A DNA stretch of 41,049 nucleotides from Caulobacter sp. GTDB taxonomy: Bacteria; Pseudomonadota; Alphaproteobacteria; Caulobacterales; Caulobacteraceae. The notes beneath the pieces were generated by a model. It was not told where the DNA came from, did not search any database, and saw only the letters and a list, made by a program, of their open reading frames with translations. A program made the translations under genes and the position numbers. This document shows, one piece after another, positions 16,150 to 25,006 of the stretch. Location of the stretch: contig NZ_JAGIBH010000022.1 of NCBI RefSeq assembly GCF_017744445.1, positions 1 to 41,049 of the forward strand, read 5' to 3'. Position 1 is the first letter of the stretch, and the number at the start of each line of letters is the position of its first letter.

Positions 16150-16773
16150 TTGTCGGCCCACAGTCATCCCTCCCCCCTCCTGCTGAGACGGTTCGCGGCC
16201 GGCGACCTGGCGATCGCGCCGGCGCTGGTGGTCGAATGCCATCTGGAAACTTGCCGCGCCTGCGCTGACGCGGTGTCGCGCGCCGAGACCGAGCACGGAC
16301 ACGCCTTGTCGCGTCTCCCGAACGCGCCGCTACGTCCGGACGCTCTGGCGCGGGCGCTTGATCAGCTGGATGTAGATGCGGCGCCTGAGAGACCTTTCCT
16401 CGGCGACGTCGCTCTGACCGACGCTCTGGTCAGACAGGGATTTCACGCGCGGCGCTTTCTGGGCCCTGACTACTGGGTCGCCCCGGTCCGTCGCACCCGA
16501 CAGGACGGCTGGCGCGCTTATCTGCTGCGCGCCCCGGCCGGAACCGGGATCCCGGCGCACCGGCATCTGGGGCAGGAGTATTTTCAGGTGCTGATGGGTA
16601 CGGTCACGGACGGTGAACGGCGCGAGGCCGGAGACTTCGTGAGCGGCGCGCCGGGCGATGATCATGCGCTTCAGGTCACAACGGACGGCCCCTGCGCCTG
16701 CCTGATCGCCGCCGAGCATGGCGCGCAGTGGCGCGGGATCACGCGACTGCTTTCGCCATGGCTCGGCATCTAG
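16150..16773 (+). CDS. chrR: ChrR-type zinc anti-sigma factor with cupin domain
   Basis: The 207-residue protein starts with TTG 3 bases after the sigma-factor stop. Its zinc ligands fall at exactly the positions known for Rhodobacter ChrR: His6, His31, Cys35, Cys38 (CHLETCRAC). The C-terminal cupin-like domain carries His137, His139, Glu143 and His172 (PAHRHLGQEYF and DDHAL), equivalent to the second zinc site of ChrR. The N-terminal domain should bind and silence the adjacent sigma factor; the cupin domain is needed to release it on singlet oxygen. Both sites being intact argues for a working sensor. The gene converges on an SDR gene with a 12-base gap. Confidence 0.92.
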   Translation: MSAHSHPSPLLLRRFAAGDLAIAPALVVECHLETCRACADAVSRAETEHGHALSRLPNAPLRPDALARALDQLDVDAAPERPFLGDVALTDALVRQGFHARRFLGPDYWVAPVRRTRQDGWRAYLLRAPAGTGIPAHRHLGQEYFQVLMGTVTDGERREAGDFVSGAPGDDHALQVTTDGPCACLIAAEHGAQWRGITRLLSPWLGI

Positions 16774-16785
16774 ACTGGCGCGGGC

Positions 16786-17577
16786 TCAGCGTTCTCCAGA
16801 ACCCGGCTCGGCCACCTTGCGGTGCTGTTCGGCCAAAACGCTCTGAGGCGTCACGGCCGCCATCGCCGCCTGCAGCTTGTTCTTGAAGCCGGCGACGACA
16901 TCGCCCTCGCCCTTCTGCATGGCGCGGTAGCCGACCAGAGCCACGTCGGCCGGATCGGCCTTCTTGGGATCGGCGCCGACCTTGGTGTCCAGCATGCCGG
17001 CGCGCTCGAAGAACTCGGTATCGGTCGCGCCCGGCATCAGGCAACTGACCGAGACGCCGGTCTCCTTCAGCTCGTTGCGCAGCGCCCAGGCGAAGCTGTC
17101 CAGGAAGGCCTTGGTGCCGTTGTAGACGGCCTGGAACGAGCCCGGCATCAAGCCAGCGATCGAACCCGTGATCAGGATGCGACCACGATCACGATCGCGC
17201 ATGTCGCGGGCCACCTTCTGGATCAGATAGACCGTGCCGGTGATGTTGGTGTCGATCACGAACCTGGCCTCGGTCCAATCCTGGTCGAGGAAGCCGTGAC
17301 CAAGGCCGCGTCCGGCATTGGCCATTAGGGCGTCGACCTGTCGGCCGCCGATCAAGGCCAGCAGCTGGTCGACGCCTCCGACGGTCGAAAGATCGACCTG
17401 GAGCGCCTCGACCTTGCCGCCATGCCGCTCGAGGCCGGCCTGGGCCTCGACGATGGCCGGCTCGTCGGCGGCAATAACGAGGTCATAGCCGTCTTCGGCC
17501 GCCAGGCGGGCCAGCTCATAGCCGATGCCGGAGGAGGCGCCGGTGACCACGGCCAGGGGGCGAATATCGTCGATCAT
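16786..17577 (-). CDS. SDR-family NAD(P)-dependent oxidoreductase
   Basis: The 263-residue protein has TGASSGIG near the N-terminus, NAGRG, an ITGSIAG segment with the catalytic Ser and YNGTKAFLDSF with Tyr and Lys. It belongs to the group of SDRs often labelled short-chain dehydrogenase of unknown substrate. I chose ATG 17577 because it overlaps the stop codon of the preceding ADH gene (TGATG), with GGAAG upstream; a start seven codons earlier is less likely. It is the last gene of a three-gene operon (SRPBCC protein, zinc ADH, SDR) led by an EcfG-type promoter, so a stress role is expected. Confidence 0.85.
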   Translation of the reverse strand: MIDDIRPLAVVTGASSGIGYELARLAAEDGYDLVIAADEPAIVEAQAGLERHGGKVEALQVDLSTVGGVDQLLALIGGRQVDALMANAGRGLGHGFLDQDWTEARFVIDTNITGTVYLIQKVARDMRDRDRGRILITGSIAGLMPGSFQAVYNGTKAFLDSFAWALRNELKETGVSVSCLMPGATDTEFFERAGMLDTKVGADPKKADPADVALVGYRAMQKGEGDVVAGFKNKLQAAMAAVTPQSVLAEQHRKVAEPGSGER

Positions 17578-18767
17578 CACGCGGCTTCCTTTTCCCATTC
17601 CGGCTTGAGGACGACCTTGGTCACCTCGTTCTGGTTTTCCTTGAACATCTTGTAGCCGTCCGGCGCGCGCTCCAGCGGCAGGCGGTGGCTGATCAGGAAG
17701 GTTGTGTCGATGACGCCCTCGCCGATCAGGTCAAGCAGCGGCCGGAGATACTTCTGGACGTGGGTCTGACCCGTGCGGATCTGCAGGCCCTTCTCCATCA
17801 GCGCGCCGATCGGGATCTTGTCGCCCATGCCGCCATAGACGCCGGGGATCGAGACACGGCCGCCGGTGCGGCAGGCCATCAGCACTTCGCGCAGTACGTG
17901 GGCGCGGTCGGTGCCGATGCGGGTAGCGACCTTGACCGCGTCGACCACGTTGTCGATCGAGAAGCCGTGGCTCTCCATGCCGACGGCGTCGATGCAGGCG
18001 TCTGGCCCGATGCCGCCAGTCATGGCCATCAGCGCTTCGCGCACCTTGACGTCGTGATAGTTCAGCACCTGGGCGCCCAGAGACTTGGCCAGCTCCAGAC
18101 GGTGGGGGTGGTGGTCGATGGCGATCACCTTGTGGGCGCCCTGGATTAGGGCGCTCTGGATCGCGAAGAGGCCGACCGGGCCACAGCCCCAGACCGCCAC
18201 CGTGTCGCCGGGCTCGATCTGGCAGTTCTCGGCCGCCATCCAGCCCGTGGGCAGGATGTCGGAAAGGAACAGCACCTTCTCGTCCTCCAGACCGTCCGGG
18301 ATGACGATGGGCCCAACGTCGCTATAGGGCACCCGGACATACTCAGCCTGGCCGCCGGCATAGCCGCCAGTCATGTGCGAATAGCCGAACAGGCCGGTCA
18401 TCGGCGTGCCATAGGCGATCTCGCCTAGGTCCTGGGTCTCGGCGGGGTTCGAGTTTTCGCAGCCCGAGAACTGCTGCTTCTCGCAGTGGAAGCATTTGCC
18501 GCAGGCGATCACGAATGGGACGACGACGCGCTGGCCCTTCCGCAGGGTCGAGCCCGGCCCGGTCTCGACGACCTCGCCCATGAACTCGTGGCCCAGAATG
18601 TCGCCCTTCTCCATCGACGGGATGAAGCTGTCATAGAGGTGCAGGTCAGAGCCGCAGATGGCCGTCGAGGTGATCCTGATGATCGCATCACGCGGATTGA
18701 CGATTTGCGGGTCAGGAACGGTGTCCATGCGGACGTCGTGTTTGCCGTGCCAGGTCAAGGCGCGCAT
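17577..18767 (-). CDS. Zinc-dependent alcohol dehydrogenase (MDR family)
   Basis: The 396-residue protein has the catalytic-zinc motifs AICGSDLHLYDSF and LGHEFMGEVVE, the structural-zinc cluster CGKCFHCEKQQFSGC and a Rossmann glycine motif (VWGCGPVGLFAIQSA). It is closest in look to the glutathione-independent formaldehyde/threonine-dehydrogenase-like branch that reads MRALTWHGKHDVR at the start and is common in Caulobacter and rhizobia. Substrate unknown. Start ATG has GGAGAG directly upstream. It lies 31 bases after the SRPBCC gene and overlaps the SDR start by one base. Confidence 0.88.
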   Translation of the reverse strand: MRALTWHGKHDVRMDTVPDPQIVNPRDAIIRITSTAICGSDLHLYDSFIPSMEKGDILGHEFMGEVVETGPGSTLRKGQRVVVPFVIACGKCFHCEKQQFSGCENSNPAETQDLGEIAYGTPMTGLFGYSHMTGGYAGGQAEYVRVPYSDVGPIVIPDGLEDEKVLFLSDILPTGWMAAENCQIEPGDTVAVWGCGPVGLFAIQSALIQGAHKVIAIDHHPHRLELAKSLGAQVLNYHDVKVREALMAMTGGIGPDACIDAVGMESHGFSIDNVVDAVKVATRIGTDRAHVLREVLMACRTGGRVSIPGVYGGMGDKIPIGALMEKGLQIRTGQTHVQKYLRPLLDLIGEGVIDTTFLISHRLPLERAPDGYKMFKENQNEVTKVVLKPEWEKEAA

Positions 18768-18798
18768 GCGCTCTCCAGTTCTTGAGGATGTTGCGGGA

Positions 18799-19386
18799 TC
18801 AGCCTTGCGGCGCGGCTTCGGGGGTTTTGGCGGTGGAGATCTCGCCGGTCTCCATCAGCTGCTTGAAGCGGCGCAGCTCGCGGCGCGCCTGGATCTTCGG
18901 CTCCTTCTGGAACAGCTTGGCGATCAGCTTGCCCAGGTCCCCGCCCGGGGGCTCGTAGACGATGGTGGCGGTGACCTCCGTGCCGCGCCCGGGCGGCCCG
19001 TCGCGAAACTCGATGCGGCCGGCGTTCTTGATGTCGGCGCCGGGGGCCGACTCCCAGGCCAGCAGTTCGTTCTCGACTTCTTCGGTCAGGACGCTGTCCC
19101 ACTCGACGGTGCGCCCGGCCGGCGCCTTGACCACCCAGTGCGAGCGCTGGTCGTCGCCAGGCGTGACGCTCTCGACGTTCTCCATGAAGGTCGAGAGATT
19201 TCGGGAGTCGCGCCAGAAGGCGTAGAGCTCGGCGCGCGGACGATTGATGGTCACGGTGCGGCCCACGAGGGCGGCTTCATGCCACCCTCGCTCCTCCGCG
19301 ATCTCATGACCCACATCACGTTGATGCACAGCGGCGGCTAGCGGCGCGTCGCTTTCCAGCGCGCGAGCGATCGTCTCTTCAGACAT
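18799..19386 (-). CDS. SRPBCC-family (polyketide cyclase/START-like) protein
   Basis: The 195-residue protein contains a START-like cyclase/dehydrase domain (about 35-180), with VTINRPRAELYAFWRDSRNLSTFMENVESV as the characteristic first strand and helix region (only its core is diagnostic) and WVVKAPAGRTVEWDS. These proteins bind hydrophobic ligands; no enzymatic residue can be assigned. It is the first gene of the SRPBCC-ADH-SDR operon. GGAGAT lies 7 bases before the ATG, and an EcfG-type promoter ends 28 bases upstream. Families of this kind are frequent among general stress genes of alphaproteobacteria. Confidence 0.82.
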   Translation of the reverse strand: MSEETIARALESDAPLAAAVHQRDVGHEIAEERGWHEAALVGRTVTINRPRAELYAFWRDSRNLSTFMENVESVTPGDDQRSHWVVKAPAGRTVEWDSVLTEEVENELLAWESAPGADIKNAGRIEFRDGPPGRGTEVTATIVYEPPGGDLGKLIAKLFQKEPKIQARRELRRFKQLMETGEISTAKTPEAAPQG

Positions 19387-19413
19387 CGTCGATCTCCAGG
19401 GGTTCGGGAGATC

Positions 19414-19438
19414 AACCGGTCGGCGCCCGGTGCGTTCC
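19414..19438 (-). promoter_or_regulatory. EcfG/SigT-type promoter of the SRPBCC-ADH-SDR operon
   Basis: On the minus strand GGAAC (19438-19434), 16 bases, GGTT (19417-19414). The -35 box is exact and the -10 has the allowed variation in its first base. It ends 27 bases before the SRPBCC start codon. Confidence 0.6.
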
Positions 19439-19460
19439 TAGGGCCAAGTTCTCGCGCGTC

Positions 19461-19901
19461 TCAGGCCATCAAATGAGAATTTCCCGCATCATCGGACTTG
19501 AGCCAGACTTCAACGGTGTGGACCGCGCCAGGGCCGTCTTCATTGAGGCTCAAGGCGACGCGCCAGGCGGCCAGGTCGGGATGGCGACTGAAGAAGTCCA
19601 GATCGTGCGCGGCGTGGACGACGAAGGTCGCGTCGGCGGGGCGTTCGGGAATGTCGTGCTTGGGCTCAGGGCTCGCCGCGGCCCAGCTGGCTTCGGGCTT
19701 AAGCCAGATGAGGACATCCCAGTCTTGAACGTCGGCCTGGCCCGCCTTCATCGCCACCTTGTAGCGCTCGACATCCGGATGGCGGTCCCAGAACGCCTCG
19801 TCGTGCGGCTGGCCGCGGATCAGAAGATCGGCGCCCTCCGGCGCTTCCGGAGCAGGAACCGGCGCGGCCTGGGACGGATCGGATGACGGTGTCTCGAACA
19901 T
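19461..19901 (-). CDS. Small acidic protein with a duplicated 45-residue unit, family unknown
   Basis: The 146-residue protein is built of two copies of the same unit. Copy 1 (about 25-69) contains HDEAFWDRHPDVERYKVAM and ends VLIWLKP. Copy 2 (about 90-136) contains HDLDFFSRHPDLAAWRVAL and ends VEVWLKS. The shared core is HD-x2-F-(F/W)-x-RHPD-x5-VA, then W-LK. A Pro/Ala-rich stretch precedes each copy. No signal peptide. I do not recognise the family. ATG 19901 has GGGAG at a good 6-base spacing; an ATG 6 bases upstream is too close to it. A weak EcfG-like pair (TCAAC-N17-CGTT, 19979-19954) lies upstream and would be divergent from the promoter at 19995. Confidence 0.7.
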   Translation of the reverse strand: MFETPSSDPSQAAPVPAPEAPEGADLLIRGQPHDEAFWDRHPDVERYKVAMKAGQADVQDWDVLIWLKPEASWAAASPEPKHDIPERPADATFVVHAAHDLDFFSRHPDLAAWRVALSLNEDGPGAVHTVEVWLKSDDAGNSHLMA

Positions 19902-19994
19902 AGGCATCTCCCTGTCCGCGCCCCTGCGACGCGGATCCGCCTTAAACGCGCGAAACGCCCGAGACCCGATCCGGGTTGACTTACGGCGCCCCAA

Positions 19995-20020
19995 GGAACC
20001 CGTAGCCAACGGAGACCGTT
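19995..20020 (+). promoter_or_regulatory. EcfG/SigT-type promoter of the DUF2188/ClpP-like pair
   Basis: GGAAC (19995-19999), 17 bases, CGTT (20017-20020): an exact match to the general stress consensus, ending 32 bases before the ATG at 20053. Confidence 0.68.
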
Positions 20021-20052
20021 GCTGCTCGCCGATCCGAATGGAGCCGTCCGTC

Positions 20053-20301
20053 ATGTACACCTATCTTGTCTTTCCCAGCGTAGACGGCTGGCGCGTTCAG
20101 CTGCAGGACGAGATGAGGATGGCGCTGTTCACGAGCTTCGCCGCAGCCGAACGGCGCGCGCGATGGCTGGCCGCACACGCCAGCGTCAAGGGCCACGACA
20201 GCGAGATCCTGCTGCTGGACGCCGAGGGCGCTCTGGTCGGACGCTGGCATGCCGAGGTCTATGCGCCAGCGGCCCCGCCCGCCCACGAGGTCGCCGCATG
20301 A
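20053..20301 (+). CDS. Small DUF2188-like protein
   Basis: The 82-residue protein reads YTYLVFPSVDGWRVQLQ, then an Ala/Arg-rich helix (AAERRARWLAAHA) and EILLLDAEGALVGRWH. This beta-helix-beta pattern is that of DUF2188-like proteins, small stress-associated proteins without known function. I took ATG 20053 because GGAG lies 8 bases before it; ATG 20038 lacks a ribosome site. The stop overlaps the start of the ClpP-like gene (ATGA), so the two are coupled, and an EcfG-type promoter drives them. Confidence 0.7.
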   Translation: MYTYLVFPSVDGWRVQLQDEMRMALFTSFAAAERRARWLAAHASVKGHDSEILLLDAEGALVGRWHAEVYAPAAPPAHEVAA

Positions 20302-20891
20302 GCGATGGATCGGCGCCCATTTTCGACGACGGCCTGACCCTGCCGCCGGCCGCTTTCGCCGGCCCGCGGATCCTCCTCGCCGGCCCCGTCGACTACGGCA
20401 TGTACGCCCACTTCCGCGATCAGCTCGCGACTGCGCGTGATGACTTGGTCATCGTCGAGCTCTCCACGCTGGGCGGCGATCCGGAGGTGGCGCGGATGAT
20501 GGGCGAGGATGTGCGCTTCCACAGCGAGATCACGCCCCAGCGCCGGTTCGTCTTCCTGGGCAAGGCGGCGATCTATTCGGCGGGCGCGACCTTCATGAGC
20601 TTCTTCGCCACGGCCAACCGCTACCTGACGCGCGGCACGCGCCTGATGATCCACGAGCGCAAGCTGGCCAAGACCCTGGATCTCAACGGCCCCCTTACCT
20701 CGTGCGTGGCCTCGGTCAAGGCCGTGCTGCACGAGATCGAACACTCGATCGCCATCCAGAACGAAGGCTTCGCCAATCTGGTCGCCGGCTCGTCGGTCGA
20801 CATGGCCACCGTGCTCGAGCGCGCGCCGGAGAACTGGTACATCGAGGCTGAAGAAGCTCGCCAGCTAGGCCTGATCCGCGCCGTCATCTGA
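20298..20891 (+). CDS. ClpP-like serine peptidase-fold protein
   Basis: The 197-residue protein follows the Clp protease proteolytic-subunit fold. The core has LVIVELSTLGGDPEVARMM (compare INSPGG in ClpP), the nucleophile region KAAIYSAGATFMSFF with a Ser-Ala-Gly elbow, LTRGTRLMIHERKL with the catalytic-type His, and WYIEAEEARQLGLI as the C-terminal helix. The Asp position is less clear (SSVDMATVLERAP). It is distinct from housekeeping ClpP: sequence is divergent and no Clp ATPase is adjacent. It may be a peptidase with a special partner or an inactive relative. It overlaps the DUF2188-like gene by 4 bases and shares its stress promoter. Confidence 0.78.
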   Translation: MSDGSAPIFDDGLTLPPAAFAGPRILLAGPVDYGMYAHFRDQLATARDDLVIVELSTLGGDPEVARMMGEDVRFHSEITPQRRFVFLGKAAIYSAGATFMSFFATANRYLTRGTRLMIHERKLAKTLDLNGPLTSCVASVKAVLHEIEHSIAIQNEGFANLVAGSSVDMATVLERAPENWYIEAEEARQLGLIRAVI

Positions 20892-20904
20892 GCAAACGCC
20901 AGCC

Positions 20905-21240
20905 TTAGCCCGCGCGCCGCAAGGCCTCTTCCGGCAACTGCGCGTAGAACCACGCCAGCTCCGGATGACGCTCGGCGAGGTTGGCGAAGGCCCGGCGGAT
21001 CCTGGGCGTCAGCGACGTGTCCTTGGCGCACATCGAGACCACTAGCGCGGCGCTGGTGCGCAAGCTCGGGTTCCGCAGGGCCACACGTTGCTCCTCCAGG
21101 CGCCGACGATAACGGACAGCGCCGTCCTTGGACGGCAGCTCGGCGATCGACCTGTCGATGCCGCGAAGGGTTTCGGCGATGGTCTCGGCCAGGCCGATTT
21201 CCAGCGCCAAGGTCAGGAACTCACCCTCGATACGCGACAC
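20905..21240 (-). CDS. Small helical protein of unknown function
   Basis: The 111-residue protein is predicted mostly helical: an N-terminal amphipathic helix (EGEFLTLALEIGLAETIAETL), a basic middle (RYRRRLEEQRVAL) and a C-terminal ERHPELAWFYAQLPEEAL. No known family. I took the GTG at 21240 because GGGGAG lies 8 bases before it. The open frame continues upstream, but that stretch is Arg-rich and looks like non-coding translation. It converges on the ClpP-like gene with a 13-base gap. Confidence 0.55.
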   Translation of the reverse strand: MSRIEGEFLTLALEIGLAETIAETLRGIDRSIAELPSKDGAVRYRRRLEEQRVALRNPSLRTSAALVVSMCAKDTSLTPRIRRAFANLAERHPELAWFYAQLPEEALRRAG

Positions 21241-21587
21241 GCTAAGCACTCCCCACTGATGCGACGATGGACCGTTTCGCCGCGTCCGTCGTCTGCGACG
21301 CGGCGTCGCAATCCTCACGGTTTCAGCGCGTCTCGTGTTCTCGCGCAAGCGGAAAGTTCTCATTATGTTCACGCAGAGCGATTGACCTGCTCGCCACGAT
21401 CTTCCACTGGCCTGCCGCATAGGTTGGAGCCGGGAACCGGTGCCAGAAACGCCCATTTCTCAAGTCTCCGTAGGAGCGCATCGACCTTGGCGCCTGTCGT
21501 GAGGCGACCTGGCCGTTCCGGCCGCCTGGTGGGGGACCGGCGGCCGGTCGCGCCCCATCTCCACGAGATAGGGCGCTTCCAGGTCGG
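21241..21587. other. Intergenic region downstream of the catalase gene
   Basis: This 347-base stretch holds no gene I can support. Its right part has two adjacent GC-rich hairpins (21518-21576). The left part must carry the promoter of the small minus-strand gene; I see only a poor EcfG-like pair there. Confidence 0.5.
21518..21576 (-). terminator. Two tandem hairpins after katE
   Basis: Near the catalase stop, GCGCCC-c-ATCTC (21550-21561) pairs with GAGAT-a-GGGCGC (21565-21576) with one mismatch and a 3-base loop. Next to it CCGGCCGCC (21518-21526) pairs perfectly with GGCGGCCGG (21539-21547). No T-run. Together they probably end or protect the katE transcript. Confidence 0.5.
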
Positions 21588-23735
<2,148 letters not shown>

Positions 23736-23761
23736 TTCCCTCCACGAATTGGCGGGACTTC

Positions 23762-23786
23762 AACCAGAGGCCGGCCCTGCGGTTGC
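23762..23786 (-). promoter_or_regulatory. Possible EcfG-like promoter of katE
   Basis: Minus strand GCAAC (23786-23782), 16 bases, GGTT (23765-23762), ending 26 bases before the katE start. The -35 box differs from GGAAC in one base. The same GCAAC variant occurs before the PNPOx-like gene at 30682. Confidence 0.4.
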
Positions 23787-23837
23787 CGCGCCTGTCCTAT
23801 GATGGGCGGGCCGGCTGTGGGCGCCGGCCCGCACACC

Positions 23838-24248
23838 TTATCGGTAGAGGCTTTCGGGGACCTGGCCACCGTTGTCGGCGAGCTTCTTCATGACGGCCTT
23901 GTGCAGGGCGATGTTCTGCTCGGCGCTGCCAGCCTCGCCGGCGTGGACGCCGAGCTCATCGGCCAGCGCCTTGCGAGCCTCCAGGCTCGAATCGAGCTTC
24001 AGCAACTTCAGCAGGTCGACGATCGAGGTGCGCCAGTTACCGCCGCCGCCCTCGATCTCGGCCATGGAGGTCAGTACGGCCTCAACATCGACCGGCGCGG
24101 CGGGCGCGACCGGAGCGGTGGGCGTCAGCGCGGCGGCGGGCGTTACCGGCGCCGCCGAAGGCGTGGGCGCTAGCGCCGGGGCCGCACCGCTGGGCGCGGC
24201 CTTGTCGTGATGGAAGATCTTGTCGACAATCTTGGAAAACAGACCCAT
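23838..24248 (-). CDS. DUF3597 family protein
   Basis: The 136-residue protein starts MGLFSKIVDKIFHHDKA, has a long Ala/Pro-rich linker (about 20-60) and a C-terminal helical domain (VDVEAVLTSMAEIEGGGGNWRTSIVDLLKLLKLDSS is its core; then ARKALADELG), which is the DUF3597 domain. Function unknown; such proteins have been noted with peptidoglycan or stress genes. I chose ATG 24248, preceded by AGGAG at 7 bases, over an ATG 21 bases upstream. It follows the DUF4142 gene by 27 bases and should share its EcfG-type promoter. Confidence 0.8.
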   Translation of the reverse strand: MGLFSKIVDKIFHHDKAAPSGAAPALAPTPSAAPVTPAAALTPTAPVAPAAPVDVEAVLTSMAEIEGGGGNWRTSIVDLLKLLKLDSSLEARKALADELGVHAGEAGSAEQNIALHKAVMKKLADNGGQVPESLYR

Positions 24249-24275
24249 GTGGCCGCTCCTTCTATCCAATGGGGG

Positions 24276-24881
24276 TTAGTGAGCGCCCGACGCCAGGCCT
24301 TGGACATGGTCCAGGTGCGCCTTGATCTTGGGCAGGGCCTTGGCCGCGCCGCCCTTCAGGCCGGCGTCGTCGCCGTGATCGGCGTAACCCTGCATCAGGG
24401 TCAGGGCCTCGTTGTGGGCGGCCTCCTGCTGGGTCAGATAGACCTTGTCGAAGTCGGCCGGCGCGGCGGCGTTCAGATTGTCAATCATCCCCTTGCGGCG
24501 CTCGTCCAGACCCGTCGGCGCGGTCTTGCCGGCGGCCACGACCAGCGGCTTCATGGCGTTGGACAGGGCCGTGTGGTCCACGACCATCTGCTTGCCGAAG
24601 TCCTTTACCGCCTGCGTCTGACCCCGAGCCTGAGCGATCTGACCAGCCTGGATCTCGTACATGTCGCTGATCGCGGCGTTGGTCACGAAGGCGTCGGTCG
24701 ACATCGGACCGGTAACGGCCGCGGCGGTCCCCACGGCCGCCCCGGTCGCGTCCTGGGCGGCGTTGACCGCGGCGTTGGACGTGCCTGGATCGACCGGCGC
24801 GGGCGCGGCGTCCTTCTTCTGGCAAGCGGCGAGAGACAGGGCCGTCAGGGCGGCGGCGGCCAGCAGGGTGTGTCGAACCAT
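24276..24881 (-). CDS. DUF4142 family lipoprotein
   Basis: The 201-residue protein has a lipobox LSLAAC (Cys 20), a charged Ala-rich linker and a helical DUF4142 domain (about 60-195) with AAISDMYEIQAGQIAQA, VKDFGKQMVVDHTALSNAM and YLTQQEAAHNEALTLMQ. The DUF4142 fold is a ferritin-like four-helix bundle, usually in the periplasm; conserved His and Glu are seen in VDHTAL and EAAHNEAL, but no reaction is established. GGAGA precedes the ATG. An exact EcfG-type promoter ends 37 bases upstream. First gene of an operon with DUF3597. Confidence 0.85.
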   Translation of the reverse strand: MVRHTLLAAAALTALSLAACQKKDAAPAPVDPGTSNAAVNAAQDATGAAVGTAAAVTGPMSTDAFVTNAAISDMYEIQAGQIAQARGQTQAVKDFGKQMVVDHTALSNAMKPLVVAAGKTAPTGLDERRKGMIDNLNAAAPADFDKVYLTQQEAAHNEALTLMQGYADHGDDAGLKGGAAKALPKIKAHLDHVQGLASGAH

Positions 24882-24917
24882 CGGTCAGGCGTCTCCAGGA
24901 ATTTGAGAGACCCTCTG

Positions 24918-24942
24918 AACGACGCGACACCCGCGACGTTCC
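24918..24942 (-). promoter_or_regulatory. EcfG/SigT-type promoter of the DUF4142-DUF3597 operon
   Basis: Minus strand GGAAC (24942-24938), 16 bases, CGTT (24921-24918): exact in both boxes, ending 36 bases before the DUF4142 start. Confidence 0.68.
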
Positions 24943-25006
24943 GCGCCGTGCCTTAAGCGCAACCGTCCTAGCCACCAGCCATGCCTCGACCAATCATTGC
25001 TCACGG

